A stretch of 64,000 bases of DNA from Terriglobia bacterium (lineage in GTDB: Bacteria; Acidobacteriota; Terriglobia; JAIQFV01). The notes under the pieces are model-generated. The model was not told the DNA's origin. It saw nothing but the letters and a program-made list of their open reading frames with translations, and made no database searches. A program made the position numbers and the translations under genes. Positions within the stretch are counted from its first letter, which is position 1, and each line of letters begins with the position of its first letter. Of the stretch, positions 9,175 to 17,959 are shown piece by piece. The stretch covers positions 62,001 to 126,000 of the forward strand of contig JAIQFY010000003.1 of NCBI GenBank assembly GCA_020072965.1, in the 5' to 3' direction.

Positions 9175-10530
9175 CTATTTATTCTGATCGATTCGGGCCG
9201 CGGCAGGCGGGATGCCACGGATCGACGCGTCCACAAGTTCGATCATGTGAACCACCGGCATTTCGCGCCCGGCACGCTGAAGTCCCCCGCGCAATTGGAG
9301 CAGGCAGCCGGGGTTGCCGGAGACCACCATCTGGGCGCCTGTGGAGAGGAGATGCTGCACCTTCCGATCGCCGAGTTGCCGGGCGGTGTCGGCTTCCACC
9401 AAATTGTAGATGCCGGCGGAGCCGCAACAGATCGCTGCATCCGGAAGATCGATCAACTCGAGGCCGGGGATGGTTCGAAGCACCGCGCGCGGTTGATTTC
9501 TGACGCCCTGGGCATGCTGGAGGTGGCAGGAATCGTGGTATCCCACGCGAAGCGAAATGGAATGACGCGGCGCGCGGGCCGGGAGTTCGGCGAGAACTTC
9601 CGAGATATCCTTGCATTTCGCAGAGAGCGCCCGGGCCCGTTCTGCATATTGAGGATCATCACGCAACAGGTGCCCATATTCCTTCATGGTAGAGCCACAT
9701 CCGGCTGCGTTGATCACGATGGTATCAACCTCCATGCGATCAAACACGTCAATGACCCGCCGCGCCAGCTTGAGTGATTCCTCTTCCTGTCCCGCGTGAA
9801 CCATCAACGCGCCGCAACAACCCTGCTCCCGCGGGATGAGGACTTCGCAACCTTCGGCCGCCAGAACGCGAGCCGTTGCGGCGTTGACGTGAGCAAAGAA
9901 AATGCTTTGCACACAGCCGGTCAGCAGTCCTACTTTTCTGCGGACGGGTCCCTGGGCGGGAAGATGCGTGACCCCGTCCTGCCGCAACGATTTCAAGGAG
10001 AGCTCCGGAAGCAGAGCCTCCATGGTTCGCAAGCTCGAAGGCATTAGCCTTGTTAGACCGATGGATCGGGAAATTCGTTGAAGGCCTGATTTTTGGTAAA
10101 TCAGGGCGGGAATCAACAACAGCCGCATCCTCGAGGGATACGGGAAGATCTCAAAGATCAGTCGACGGAAGGCCCGTTCGAAAAAGGAGCGTGGATAGCG
10201 GCGTTCGATCTGAGCCCGGGTGGCTTCAATCAGCTTGTCATACTGCACTCCGGAGGGACACGCGGGGACACAGGCCATGCATCCCAGACAGCGGTCGATG
10301 TGGGTCACGAAGGTGTCGGTCATGCCGATCTGACCTTCGCTGGCCATCTTCATCAGATAAAGGCGACCGCGGGGCGAGTCCATCTCCTCTCCCCAGAGGG
10401 CATAGGTGGGGCAGGTGGGCAAGCAGAACCCACAGTGGACGCAGTCGTCGATGAGGTCGGGTGGGGGGGCGTGGTGGTCATCGAACGCGCTGACCGGTGG
10501 AACCTCATTTTCAAGAACGGGCGGCGGCAT
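9175..10530 (-). CDS. glcF: Glycolate oxidase iron-sulfur subunit GlcF
   Basis: A 451-residue protein that carries electrons for membrane-associated glycolate oxidase. Two 4Fe-4S ferredoxin motifs are near residues 30-45 (CVHCGFCLPTCP) and 82-95 (CLGCMACVPACPSG). Two cysteine-rich domains follow, with EQGCCGALMVHAG and AICCGSAGIYNL, the CCG signature of heterodisulfide-reductase-like electron carriers. The ATG overlaps the TGA of glcE (ATGA), and GGGAGG lies 7 bases upstream, so the two are translationally coupled. It is the last gene of the glcDEF set. Substrate could also be lactate in related LldF/DLD systems, but the neighbouring malate synthase favours glycolate. Confidence 0.9.
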   Translation of the reverse strand: MPPPVLENEVPPVSAFDDHHAPPPDLIDDCVHCGFCLPTCPTYALWGEEMDSPRGRLYLMKMASEGQIGMTDTFVTHIDRCLGCMACVPACPSGVQYDKLIEATRAQIERRYPRSFFERAFRRLIFEIFPYPSRMRLLLIPALIYQKSGLQRISRSIGLTRLMPSSLRTMEALLPELSLKSLRQDGVTHLPAQGPVRRKVGLLTGCVQSIFFAHVNAATARVLAAEGCEVLIPREQGCCGALMVHAGQEEESLKLARRVIDVFDRMEVDTIVINAAGCGSTMKEYGHLLRDDPQYAERARALSAKCKDISEVLAELPARAPRHSISLRVGYHDSCHLQHAQGVRNQPRAVLRTIPGLELIDLPDAAICCGSAGIYNLVEADTARQLGDRKVQHLLSTGAQMVVSGNPGCLLQLRGGLQRAGREMPVVHMIELVDASIRGIPPAAARIDQNK

Positions 10531-11807
10531 CAGATTCCTCCCACGAATCGCCCCGGATTGAGAATTGCAGCCGGATCAAATTGGTTTTTGACACGATGCA
10601 TCAGACCCTCGGAATCTCCCACCGGTCCCCACACATCGATGTGGGATTTGACGGCGAGCGGGCAGTGCAAGACCCCAAGCGTTCCCCCGAGTGAATTCAT
10701 CTCTTCCCGCAGACGGGTGATGATCGCCAGCCAGTCCGAACCGTCTTCCCCCTCCAGGCGCAAGAAGCCCAAACCCAATCCTTGGGCGACCAGCCGGGGA
10801 GTAAGCCGCGACTGCTCTAAAGCGCGAAAGACTGCGGCGCAGAGCGCCCCCAACTGCGACGGGAGCACGCTGAACTTGCAGAGAAGGTTCGGCTCTTTCC
10901 CCGTCCAGAGCGCTTGGCGTTTGTTCCAGACGTCCGGGAAAGATTCGACTTGCTGGGCCTTTGCAGTGAGAGACAGCAGTTGACGCGCCTGAGCGTCGAT
11001 GCCCCCCGGAGTCCCTTCAAAGCGCACATCGATGCAAGGAGGATCGTGGGAGTCGGCTCGAATTTGTAAACCGGTGTATGCCAATTTGGAATCCTGAACG
11101 GCGAGAACGAGCTCGTTCATGGAGGTGGAGTCCGGGGTGGAGAAACTTAAGCTCCGCACGGCCTGGGGCAAGGGATGAAGCCGGAAGATCGCCTGAGTGA
11201 TAACGCCCAGGGTCCCCAGCGAACCGGTGGCTAATTTGGGAAGGTCGTAGCCAGCCACATTTTTGACCACTTTGCCGCCGCTCTTGGCCAGGGTCCCATC
11301 AGGCAGCGCCAGGGTGATCCCGATGATCAGGTCGCGGAGCGCTCCAAATCGAATGCGATAGCTCCCGCTGTCGTTGGTGGCAAGGATGCCGCCCATGGTC
11401 GAGCGCTCCGGCCACAAGGCGTCGTAAGCGAGGCGCTGGCCATGCTCACTCAGAGTCTTTTGAAACTCTCCCATGAGGCATCCGGCTTCGACAGTCGCCG
11501 TCATGTCCCCCCAGGCATGTTCCACCACGCGGTTGAGCCGCAGCGTCGAAAGAACCAGTTCAGCGTGGCGGGGGAGGTTGCCCCATTCCAGCTTTGTCCC
11601 TTGGCCTCGCGGAACGACGTGGATGCCAAGAGAATTGGCCCATTGCAGCACCCGCGCCAATTCTTCCTCGCTTCCCGGCTCAACGATCCATTGGGGTTGG
11701 ATACCATCGACGGCATCTGCTGAGGTCGCGGGGCGGAGATGATCGGCGCCGACAATGGCGCCCAATTCCGCTGTGGGCACTTCGGTCTGCACTCTTGAGT
11801 TGTTCAC
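10530..11807 (-). CDS. glcE: Glycolate oxidase FAD-binding subunit GlcE
   Basis: A 425-residue FAD-linked oxidase subunit with the VAO/PCMH fold. The FAD-binding part includes PRGQGTKLEWGNLP and WPERSTMGGILATNDSG, and later GKVVKNVAGYDLPKLATGSLG, typical of GlcE. The C-terminus ends in NPGRFVGGI, a normal family ending. The start is a GTG at 11807. There are 92 bases between the glcD stop and this start, and the stop overlaps the glcF start. It acts with GlcD and GlcF to oxidise glycolate to glyoxylate, passing electrons to the quinone pool. Confident family call. Confidence 0.88.
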   Translation of the reverse strand: MNNSRVQTEVPTAELGAIVGADHLRPATSADAVDGIQPQWIVEPGSEEELARVLQWANSLGIHVVPRGQGTKLEWGNLPRHAELVLSTLRLNRVVEHAWGDMTATVEAGCLMGEFQKTLSEHGQRLAYDALWPERSTMGGILATNDSGSYRIRFGALRDLIIGITLALPDGTLAKSGGKVVKNVAGYDLPKLATGSLGTLGVITQAIFRLHPLPQAVRSLSFSTPDSTSMNELVLAVQDSKLAYTGLQIRADSHDPPCIDVRFEGTPGGIDAQARQLLSLTAKAQQVESFPDVWNKRQALWTGKEPNLLCKFSVLPSQLGALCAAVFRALEQSRLTPRLVAQGLGLGFLRLEGEDGSDWLAIITRLREEMNSLGGTLGVLHCPLAVKSHIDVWGPVGDSEGLMHRVKNQFDPAAILNPGRFVGGI

Positions 11808-11899
11808 GGTTAACTCTCAGCTGAAATCCCGGAAGCGGGAGGATGAATCACCCTCCACGCAGTTGAAGAACTGGCGTTCAAAAGTCCGCCCGGGCACCG

Positions 11900-13348
11900 T
11901 TAAAAGTACTCAGCCACGCCGGCGACCTCCAACGGATGAGGCTCATAAATCCCCTGCCTCTCGGCGCAAAGCCGGGGTCGTGGAAACACTTTCTCAGGAT
12001 TAGAAAGATGTTCGGGGTCAAAGGCACATCGGACCAGCTGCATGGTTTCAAGATCAGGTTCAGCAAACATCACCGACATAAACTTCTTTTTCTCTTCTCC
12101 CACGCCGTGCTCCCCGGTGATGGAGCCGCCCGCTTTGACGCACAGCTCCAGAATGTTGAACGACAGCTCCGTGGCGCTTTGTTCCTGGCCGGGGATGCGG
12201 CGGTCGAAGAGGACAAGGGGGTGGAGGTTGCCATCCCCCGCATGAAAAACATTGGCGACGCGGATGCCTGCCGCGGCGCTGAGCCGCTCAATCTCACTGA
12301 GGATGCGAGGCAAGGCCGTTCGAGGGACAACACCGTCCTGGACGATGTAATTGGGCGAGATGCGACCCACGGCGGCGAACGCAGATTTGCGCCCCTTCCA
12401 GATGGCAATGCGCTCCGCTTCCGACTGGGCCACCCGGATCTCCCATGCGCCGCAGGAGTTGCAAATTGATTTCACCTGCTCCATGAGGAGTTCCACTTCG
12501 GCGGCGGGGCCATCGAGTTCGACCAGCAGCAGCCCGCCGCAATTGGGATACCCCGCATGCACCGACGCTTCCGCCGCCTGGATGGCAAGGTTGTCCATCA
12601 TCTCGATGGCGGCGGGCAGCATGCCGGCGCCGATAATCCCGCTCACGGCTGCCCCGGCTTCATTGGTCGAATTGAACGCGGCCAGCAGGGTCTGAATCAC
12701 CTCGGGGCGCTTGACAATGCGCAGAATGATTTTGGTGGCGATCCCGAGCGTGCCCTCGGACCCCACGAAAACGCCGGCGAGGTCATAACCCGGCCGATCG
12801 AGAGTCTTGCCGCCGAGATGTACCAGAGAGCCATCGGGTAAGACGACCTCCAGGCCCAAAACATGCGTGGTCGTAAAACCGTATTTGAGGCAGTGTGCTC
12901 CGCCCGAGTTTTCGGCAACGTTACCTCCAATACTGCAAACCTGCTGTGAGGAGGGGTCGGGCGCATAAAAGTATCCCCGAGGGGAAACCTGCTGTGTAAC
13001 GCTGAGGTTCATAACGCCCGGTTCGACCACAACGCGCGCATTCGGGATATCCACCTTTAGAATGCGATTCAAGCGAGACAGGCCGATCACAATGCCCCCG
13101 CGGACGGGAAGAGCGCCCCCGCTGAGCCCGGTTCCGGATCCGCGCGCCACAAAGGGGATGCGTTCCCGATGGCATACCCGCACGACACCCTGCACCTCTT
13201 CGGTGGTGTCGGGCAGCAGGACAGCCAGGGGCAGGACACGATAATTGGTCAAACCATCGCACTCGTAAGTATGGAGTTGCTCCGGTTCAGTGATCAACCC
13301 ATCCCTCCCGACGATGGAGCGGAACTCCTCCAGGATGCTTGTGTCCAT
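11900..13348 (-). CDS. glcD: Glycolate oxidase subunit GlcD (FAD-linked oxidase)
   Basis: A 482-residue flavoprotein and the catalytic subunit of glycolate oxidase. Landmarks are the FAD-binding segment ARGSGTGLSGGALPVRGG, AENSGGAHCLKYG, VGSEGTLGIATKI and the C-terminal FHAGDGNLHP and SITGEHGVGEEKK, all characteristic of GlcD/D-lactate dehydrogenases. The open frame extends 24 codons further, but an AAGGAGG nine bases before the ATG at 13348 and the family length favour this internal start. It heads glcDEF and follows the malate synthase gene after a gap of about 150 bases. D-lactate is an alternative substrate, but the full glcDEF set beside malate synthase points to glycolate. Confidence 0.9.
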   Translation of the reverse strand: MDTSILEEFRSIVGRDGLITEPEQLHTYECDGLTNYRVLPLAVLLPDTTEEVQGVVRVCHRERIPFVARGSGTGLSGGALPVRGGIVIGLSRLNRILKVDIPNARVVVEPGVMNLSVTQQVSPRGYFYAPDPSSQQVCSIGGNVAENSGGAHCLKYGFTTTHVLGLEVVLPDGSLVHLGGKTLDRPGYDLAGVFVGSEGTLGIATKIILRIVKRPEVIQTLLAAFNSTNEAGAAVSGIIGAGMLPAAIEMMDNLAIQAAEASVHAGYPNCGGLLLVELDGPAAEVELLMEQVKSICNSCGAWEIRVAQSEAERIAIWKGRKSAFAAVGRISPNYIVQDGVVPRTALPRILSEIERLSAAAGIRVANVFHAGDGNLHPLVLFDRRIPGQEQSATELSFNILELCVKAGGSITGEHGVGEEKKKFMSVMFAEPDLETMQLVRCAFDPEHLSNPEKVFPRPRLCAERQGIYEPHPLEVAGVAEYF

Positions 13349-13502
13349 CTTGGTCCACCTCCTTCCGATCGCGCCCCTCGGCTTACAGACTGAGCCGTCG
13401 CGGGAGGATTCCATGCCCACGCCGTCCCTCTCCTGCTCAAGGGCGTCTGATGTGGTTGCCGAGAGCGTCCTTCACTGTGGCGTTACGCCGGAATGCACAC
13501 TC

Positions 13503-15092
13503 TTACACCGGACTGAATTCTTCGCGTGTGATCATTCCCTCGCTCAGGGTCCTGGCTTCGCGATATTTCTGCGCGACGGAAGGATCCGTGCCCGCCGGCA
13601 ATTCGCGAAGGATCCGTTCCAGTTCCTCATCAAAGAGCCGCGTGATGAAAGCCGGCGAATGGGCCACGGGAGCGCCCCGGTCATCGACAATATGGGCGAA
13701 GGCGGAATGGCGCATGCGTTGAGAAATCATCAGGCGATAGATACGATCCGTCGCGAGGTCCTCCATGTATCCATCGAGGAGGCTGGCTCCCTTCCCGTTC
13801 AACACGCCGTTGCGGTAGCGGATGACTGTCCGCACGGCGGCTCGCGTGCCGACGACCGAGATATTCCCGACGCCTGCGGGGAGGGGGCGGAGATCGGGAT
13901 ATCTCACGGGATTGACCGGCCGGGCGCTGAGCTGGTTGGGATAAGGAAACTGATTGACCGCAATTTCATTTTGGTCGGGGTGCCCGGTCCAGGCGCCATC
14001 CATGAGACAGTCGGCTTCATTCTTCTTGTCCTTTTCCAGCACCGCCAGGGCGCGCGCATTGAGTTCCGGATCTTCACGACTGGGATAGAGCGCGGTCATG
14101 CCGCCGATGGCCAGGGCGTTGCGTTTATGGCAAATCTCCGGCATGAGCTCGCGCACATTCTGAAAGAAAGGGACGTTGTAGGGAATCGTGTTGCGGTCGG
14201 GGAGCACCCATTTCGGATCCATGAGATTGAAATGGATCAGGCTGGCCATGTAATCCCAGCGCCCCAGATTTAACCCGAGGATATGGTCCCGAAGGTTGAA
14301 GAGAAATTCCTCCATCTGAAAAGCCGCCGGATGAGACTCGATCAGCGCCATGCACTGGAGATAGTGAGGGGGGAGTCCCCGGGCCTTAGCCAGGGCTTGA
14401 AACAAATCGCGCCACCACAATGCCTCTTCCGCGGATTCGGATTTTGGAATGTAAATCGAGAGCGGATGTTTCAAAATGGCGGGATCGACCTGATAAAAAA
14501 TCATGGCCACATCATAAAGGGATGCGGACATCGCCTCCCCCTTGAATACTCCGGCCTGGTTCAGATGCAATCCGCGGGGGCGGATCCAGATTACGGTTTT
14601 GCTCTCGCTGATGGACACGGTCTTGTTCCGCTTCATGTCGAAGTAAGTCAGGTCCCCGCGCAAGGCTTGAAGGATGTTGTTGATCGCCCGCATGGTGTTC
14701 GGCCAGAAATTGGCGGTCGAATCCTCGGTATCGAGCATGACCCCGGGGGCGCCGGAGTTCAGCATCTTGACCACGAGTTCGGCGTCGTCACCCGGGCCGG
14801 TCATCTGATTCCTCTGGTCCGCACACCAGCCCGGCAACTCAATTCTCCAGGCACTGGTGGTGGCGTCCGAAGACGGGAGATGGCTGGGTAGCCGGCCGCG
14901 ATGAGCCTCGGCCAGGACGGCTGCCCGCTTGGCCACGAGTTGCCGCTGCCGGGGTGTAAATTCCCGATGCAGCGGAACCAGGAATTCCGGAAAGCCCCGG
15001 GGGAGATCCCGGGTGGGATCAAAATCGGGAGGCACACAACTCATTCGGGGATCAATCGGCATCGAAACCTGACTTGTCAAGGGTTCCTCCAT
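13503..15092 (-). CDS. aceB: Malate synthase (A-type)
   Basis: A 529-residue cytosolic enzyme that condenses glyoxylate and acetyl-CoA to malate. Signature segments are present: VMLDTEDSTANFWPN, IWIRPRGLHLNQAG, LNLGRWDYMASLI (family consensus has Cys where this has Leu) and DGAWTGHPDQ. Length matches malate synthase A. The start used is the ATG at 15092; an internal ATG at 15062 with a modest AGG upstream is possible. It is placed between the ABC permease gene (64 bases upstream) and glcD, on the same strand, so glyoxylate made by GlcDEF can be consumed directly. No isocitrate lyase is seen in the window. Confidence 0.9.
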   Translation of the reverse strand: MEEPLTSQVSMPIDPRMSCVPPDFDPTRDLPRGFPEFLVPLHREFTPRQRQLVAKRAAVLAEAHRGRLPSHLPSSDATTSAWRIELPGWCADQRNQMTGPGDDAELVVKMLNSGAPGVMLDTEDSTANFWPNTMRAINNILQALRGDLTYFDMKRNKTVSISESKTVIWIRPRGLHLNQAGVFKGEAMSASLYDVAMIFYQVDPAILKHPLSIYIPKSESAEEALWWRDLFQALAKARGLPPHYLQCMALIESHPAAFQMEEFLFNLRDHILGLNLGRWDYMASLIHFNLMDPKWVLPDRNTIPYNVPFFQNVRELMPEICHKRNALAIGGMTALYPSREDPELNARALAVLEKDKKNEADCLMDGAWTGHPDQNEIAVNQFPYPNQLSARPVNPVRYPDLRPLPAGVGNISVVGTRAAVRTVIRYRNGVLNGKGASLLDGYMEDLATDRIYRLMISQRMRHSAFAHIVDDRGAPVAHSPAFITRLFDEELERILRELPAGTDPSVAQKYREARTLSEGMITREEFSPV

Positions 15093-15156
15093 AACCTATC
15101 TCGCTCTCTGAAAATGAGGGGGTAATCCAAGTGTCCCCATTCGTTCTGATCTTATC

Positions 15157-16005
15157 TCACTTAATCGCTCCCACCGTAAATCCGGCGATGAACCGGTCGA
15201 GAAATAAATTATAGAGGAATGCGATGGGCAGACTGGCAATGAGGCAGGCCGCCATCAGCGAACCCCAGAAGTAGACATCACCCCGCACGAGAAAAATAGG
15301 AATTCCCACTCCGACCATTTGCTGCGACTCCGGCGAGATGAACGTTAACGCATACACGAATTCCTGGGTTACAAGTGTGAACGTGAAAATCACCACCGTC
15401 AGGATACCGGAAATGGAGATGGGAATCACCATTTTCACGAAGGCCCCAAAGCGCGTCAGTCCGTCCACCATGGCCGCATCTTCCAGCTCTCGGGGGATCG
15501 ACTTGAAGAAGGCCATTAAGAGCCAGATGGAGAAAGGAACGGTGAAGCTGGGGTACACCAGCACCACTGACCAGATCGTGTCCTGCAATCCCAACAAGGC
15601 GACCACGCGAGACAACGGGATGAAAAGCAGAGTCGGGGGAACGAGGTAGGTGAGAAAAATACCGATGCCCAGCCGCTGTCCCCATCGACCGGCGAGTCGG
15701 GTCAGTGCGTAAGCGGCCGGAATGGCCAGCAGCAGGGTGATGACCACTACGATCACACCCACCAGGGCGGTGTTGCCCAGCCAGCGCACATACCGGGTTT
15801 CGTTGAAGAGCAGGCGCAGGTGGTCCAGCGTAGGCTTGGCGTTAAGGATGAACGGGTTGTTTTCGACGGTATAAAGATCGAGGTTCTGCTTGAACGTGGC
15901 GATGAGCATCCAGTAAAACGGAAAAGCCAGCAGCACCGTAGAGATGAACAGGACCAACCCCTTCGTGATCCTGGAGCCATGCTCGCGAAAGCCGGTCTTC
16001 ATCAT
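15157..16005 (-). CDS. ABC transporter permease, MalG/UgpE type (carbohydrate-uptake family)
   Basis: A 282-residue inner-membrane protein with six predicted transmembrane segments. The EAA loop that contacts the ATPase is visible as ELEDAAMVDGLTRFGAFVKM. The frame could begin much further upstream, but TGATG overlap with the preceding permease and a GGAGGTGG seven bases ahead fix the start at 16005. It belongs to the CUT1 family, whose members import sugars, glycerol phosphate or related solutes. It follows SBP-ATPase-permease genes in that order and precedes malate synthase, so its substrate may feed C2 metabolism. Substrate not determined. Confidence 0.88.
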   Translation of the reverse strand: MMKTGFREHGSRITKGLVLFISTVLLAFPFYWMLIATFKQNLDLYTVENNPFILNAKPTLDHLRLLFNETRYVRWLGNTALVGVIVVVITLLLAIPAAYALTRLAGRWGQRLGIGIFLTYLVPPTLLFIPLSRVVALLGLQDTIWSVVLVYPSFTVPFSIWLLMAFFKSIPRELEDAAMVDGLTRFGAFVKMVIPISISGILTVVIFTFTLVTQEFVYALTFISPESQQMVGVGIPIFLVRGDVYFWGSLMAACLIASLPIAFLYNLFLDRFIAGFTVGAIK

Positions 16006-16919
16006 CAGACCACCTCCGCGCGATGCGCCATGCGAAGCATCAGATAAGCAATCAACACCAGCACGGGAACCAGGAAAAGCGAGATGGCGGCGCCGGCGGC
16101 GAGGTCGCTGCCCTGAATCCCGGTTGCAAAAGCCAGCGACGGCAGTGTTTGCGTGGAGTCGAAGGGCCCGCCGGCTGTCAAGATGTAGACTACGGTCATG
16201 TCGGTAAAGGTGAAAATCGTGCCGAACAGCACTGCGACATTGATGATGGGCAACATCATCGGGAGGTTGATCTGGAATAACGTCCGCCAGAACCCGGCGC
16301 CATCGATGGCGGCCGCTTCCGGGATCTCCTTGGGAATGGCGGTGCGGCCAGCTAGCATGACGACGGTAGAAAACGGAATCAATCGCCAGCAGTGAACGAG
16401 AATGACTGAAGCCATGGCGAGATGCGGTTCGCCCAGCCACATGGGCGTGTTATACGGTTTGAAAAAATGGAGCCACACCAATACCCAGGTGATCACGCTG
16501 TAAATGGAATCAAGGATCCATTTCCAGCCGATGGAACCCAGGGAAACCGGCGCCACCCAGGGAAGCAGAATAAGAAAACGGACCAGGCCGCGGCCGCGAA
16601 AAGGCTTTTCCAAGGCGATGGAGAGCGTCCCCGAGCAGACGACCACAATCGCTTGCGCGCACACGGTGAAGACGATGGAGTTCTTGAGCGCCGTTCGAAA
16701 ACTGGGGCTTTGGAGGATACTGCGGAAGTTCTCCAACCCCACAAAATGAAGTCCCGAGCTTCCGATGCGGGCATCACTGAAGGCATAGAAGACCGCCAGG
16801 ACAAACGGGGCCCCGATCACCAGCACGATATAGAGAACCGCCGGGCCGAACATAGCAGCGCCCAGGAGCGGACTCTGCGCCGCCCCGATGGACTTGATTT
16901 TTGGGGCGCCTATTGCCAT
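16005..16919 (-). CDS. ABC transporter permease, MalF/UgpA type
   Basis: A 304-residue inner-membrane permease with about six transmembrane helices. The EAA motif is EAAAIDGAGFWRTLFQINLP. It pairs with the permease at 15157-16005, with which it shares a TGATG stop-start overlap, and its start lies 10 bases inside the end of the ATPase gene. Such overlaps show tight co-translation. The family imports carbohydrates and polyols, with occasional other substrates. Nothing in the sequence gives the substrate. Confidence 0.88.
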   Translation of the reverse strand: MAIGAPKIKSIGAAQSPLLGAAMFGPAVLYIVLVIGAPFVLAVFYAFSDARIGSSGLHFVGLENFRSILQSPSFRTALKNSIVFTVCAQAIVVVCSGTLSIALEKPFRGRGLVRFLILLPWVAPVSLGSIGWKWILDSIYSVITWVLVWLHFFKPYNTPMWLGEPHLAMASVILVHCWRLIPFSTVVMLAGRTAIPKEIPEAAAIDGAGFWRTLFQINLPMMLPIINVAVLFGTIFTFTDMTVVYILTAGGPFDSTQTLPSLAFATGIQGSDLAAGAAISLFLVPVLVLIAYLMLRMAHRAEVV

Positions 16920-17950
16920 GTGAGGGCCCTCGCCTCAACACGTTTCTCAGTGCTGCGATCGAAGAACTTCAGATGCCGTTCGGGCACCGCGAACTCATAG
17001 GTCGTCCCGGGTTCATAGGCGTGCCCCAACAGGAGACGGGCAATGACTTCCTTGCCTTCAAAGCGGCCGCCGAGCAACGACCCGGAGAGAATGTACTCGG
17101 CACCCAGATATTCCACGTTTTCCACGTGGAACTTGAAGGTGACCTTGGCTTCGTCGAGAGTCTCCGACAGGCGGAAATGTTCCGGGCGAAAGCCCACAAT
17201 CACGTCCCCGTTCTCGATCAGGTTCATGGGAGGCGAACCCAGGAACGTGGCGACAAAGGTGTCCGCCGGTTCGTCATAGACTTCCTTAGGAGTGCCAAAA
17301 TGGTGGACCACCCCCTTGTTCAAGACCACGATGCGGTCTCCCATGGCCATGGCTTCCACCTGGTCGTGAGTGACATAAATGGTGGTGGTCCCGATGCGCC
17401 GGTGAAATCGCTCCAGTTCCTCCCGGGCCGAGAGGCGGAGTTTGGCATCGAGGTTGGAGAGGGGTTCGTCCAGAAGAAAGACCGAAGGTTCCCGCACGAT
17501 GGCGCGGGCCAGCGCCACCCGTTGCCGCTCACCCCCGGAGAGTTCCCGGGGCTTGCGGTGCAACAGGCTGCTGATGCCCAGGAGAGAGGCGGCCCACTCC
17601 ACCTTTTCCTTGTGTAGCTCTTTTTTTACTTTTTGTGCCTTCAGGGGAAAAGCGATGTTCTTGTAAACGGAGAGATGCGGATAAAGCGCGTAGCTTTGGA
17701 AGACCATGGCGATCCGGCGCTCGCGGGGTGCGAGATGGTTCACCACTTGGTCGCCTATGAGGATTTCCCCCGCCGTGGGCATTTCCAGGCCGGCGATCAT
17801 CCGCAGGAGAGTGGTTTTCCCGGAACCGGAAGGTCCCAGGAAAACCAGGAACTCGCCCTCGCGGGTCTTCAGGTTGACATTGTTGACTGCTCCCAGTTCT
17901 CCTTGTTTGAACACCTTGGTCAGGTTTCGCGTTTCAACGACCGCCATCAT
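16910..17950 (-). CDS. ABC transporter ATP-binding protein, MalK/UgpC type
   Basis: A 346-residue ATPase of the CUT1 import family. Walker A is GPSGSGKTTLLRMIAG, the signature loop is LSGGERQRVALARA, Walker B is VFLLDEPLSNLD and the switch histidine is in YVTHDQVEAM. A C-terminal TOBE-like part follows (IVGFRPEHFRL). It is slightly shorter than typical MalK. It follows the solute-binding-protein gene by 9 bases and overlaps the next permease by 10. Two tandem ATGs (17950, 17947) occur; the first is used, with a G-rich site just upstream. Confidence 0.9.
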   Translation of the reverse strand: MMAVVETRNLTKVFKQGELGAVNNVNLKTREGEFLVFLGPSGSGKTTLLRMIAGLEMPTAGEILIGDQVVNHLAPRERRIAMVFQSYALYPHLSVYKNIAFPLKAQKVKKELHKEKVEWAASLLGISSLLHRKPRELSGGERQRVALARAIVREPSVFLLDEPLSNLDAKLRLSAREELERFHRRIGTTTIYVTHDQVEAMAMGDRIVVLNKGVVHHFGTPKEVYDEPADTFVATFLGSPPMNLIENGDVIVGFRPEHFRLSETLDEAKVTFKFHVENVEYLGAEYILSGSLLGGRFEGKEVIARLLLGHAYEPGTTYEFAVPERHLKFFDRSTEKRVEARALTWQ

Positions 17951-17959
17951 GCCCCCGTG

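Noticed and set aside
16006-16440. N-terminal extension of the second permease
   Set aside because: The extension is out of frame with the first permease but overlaps it; TGATG overlap and a good ribosome site place the start at 16005.
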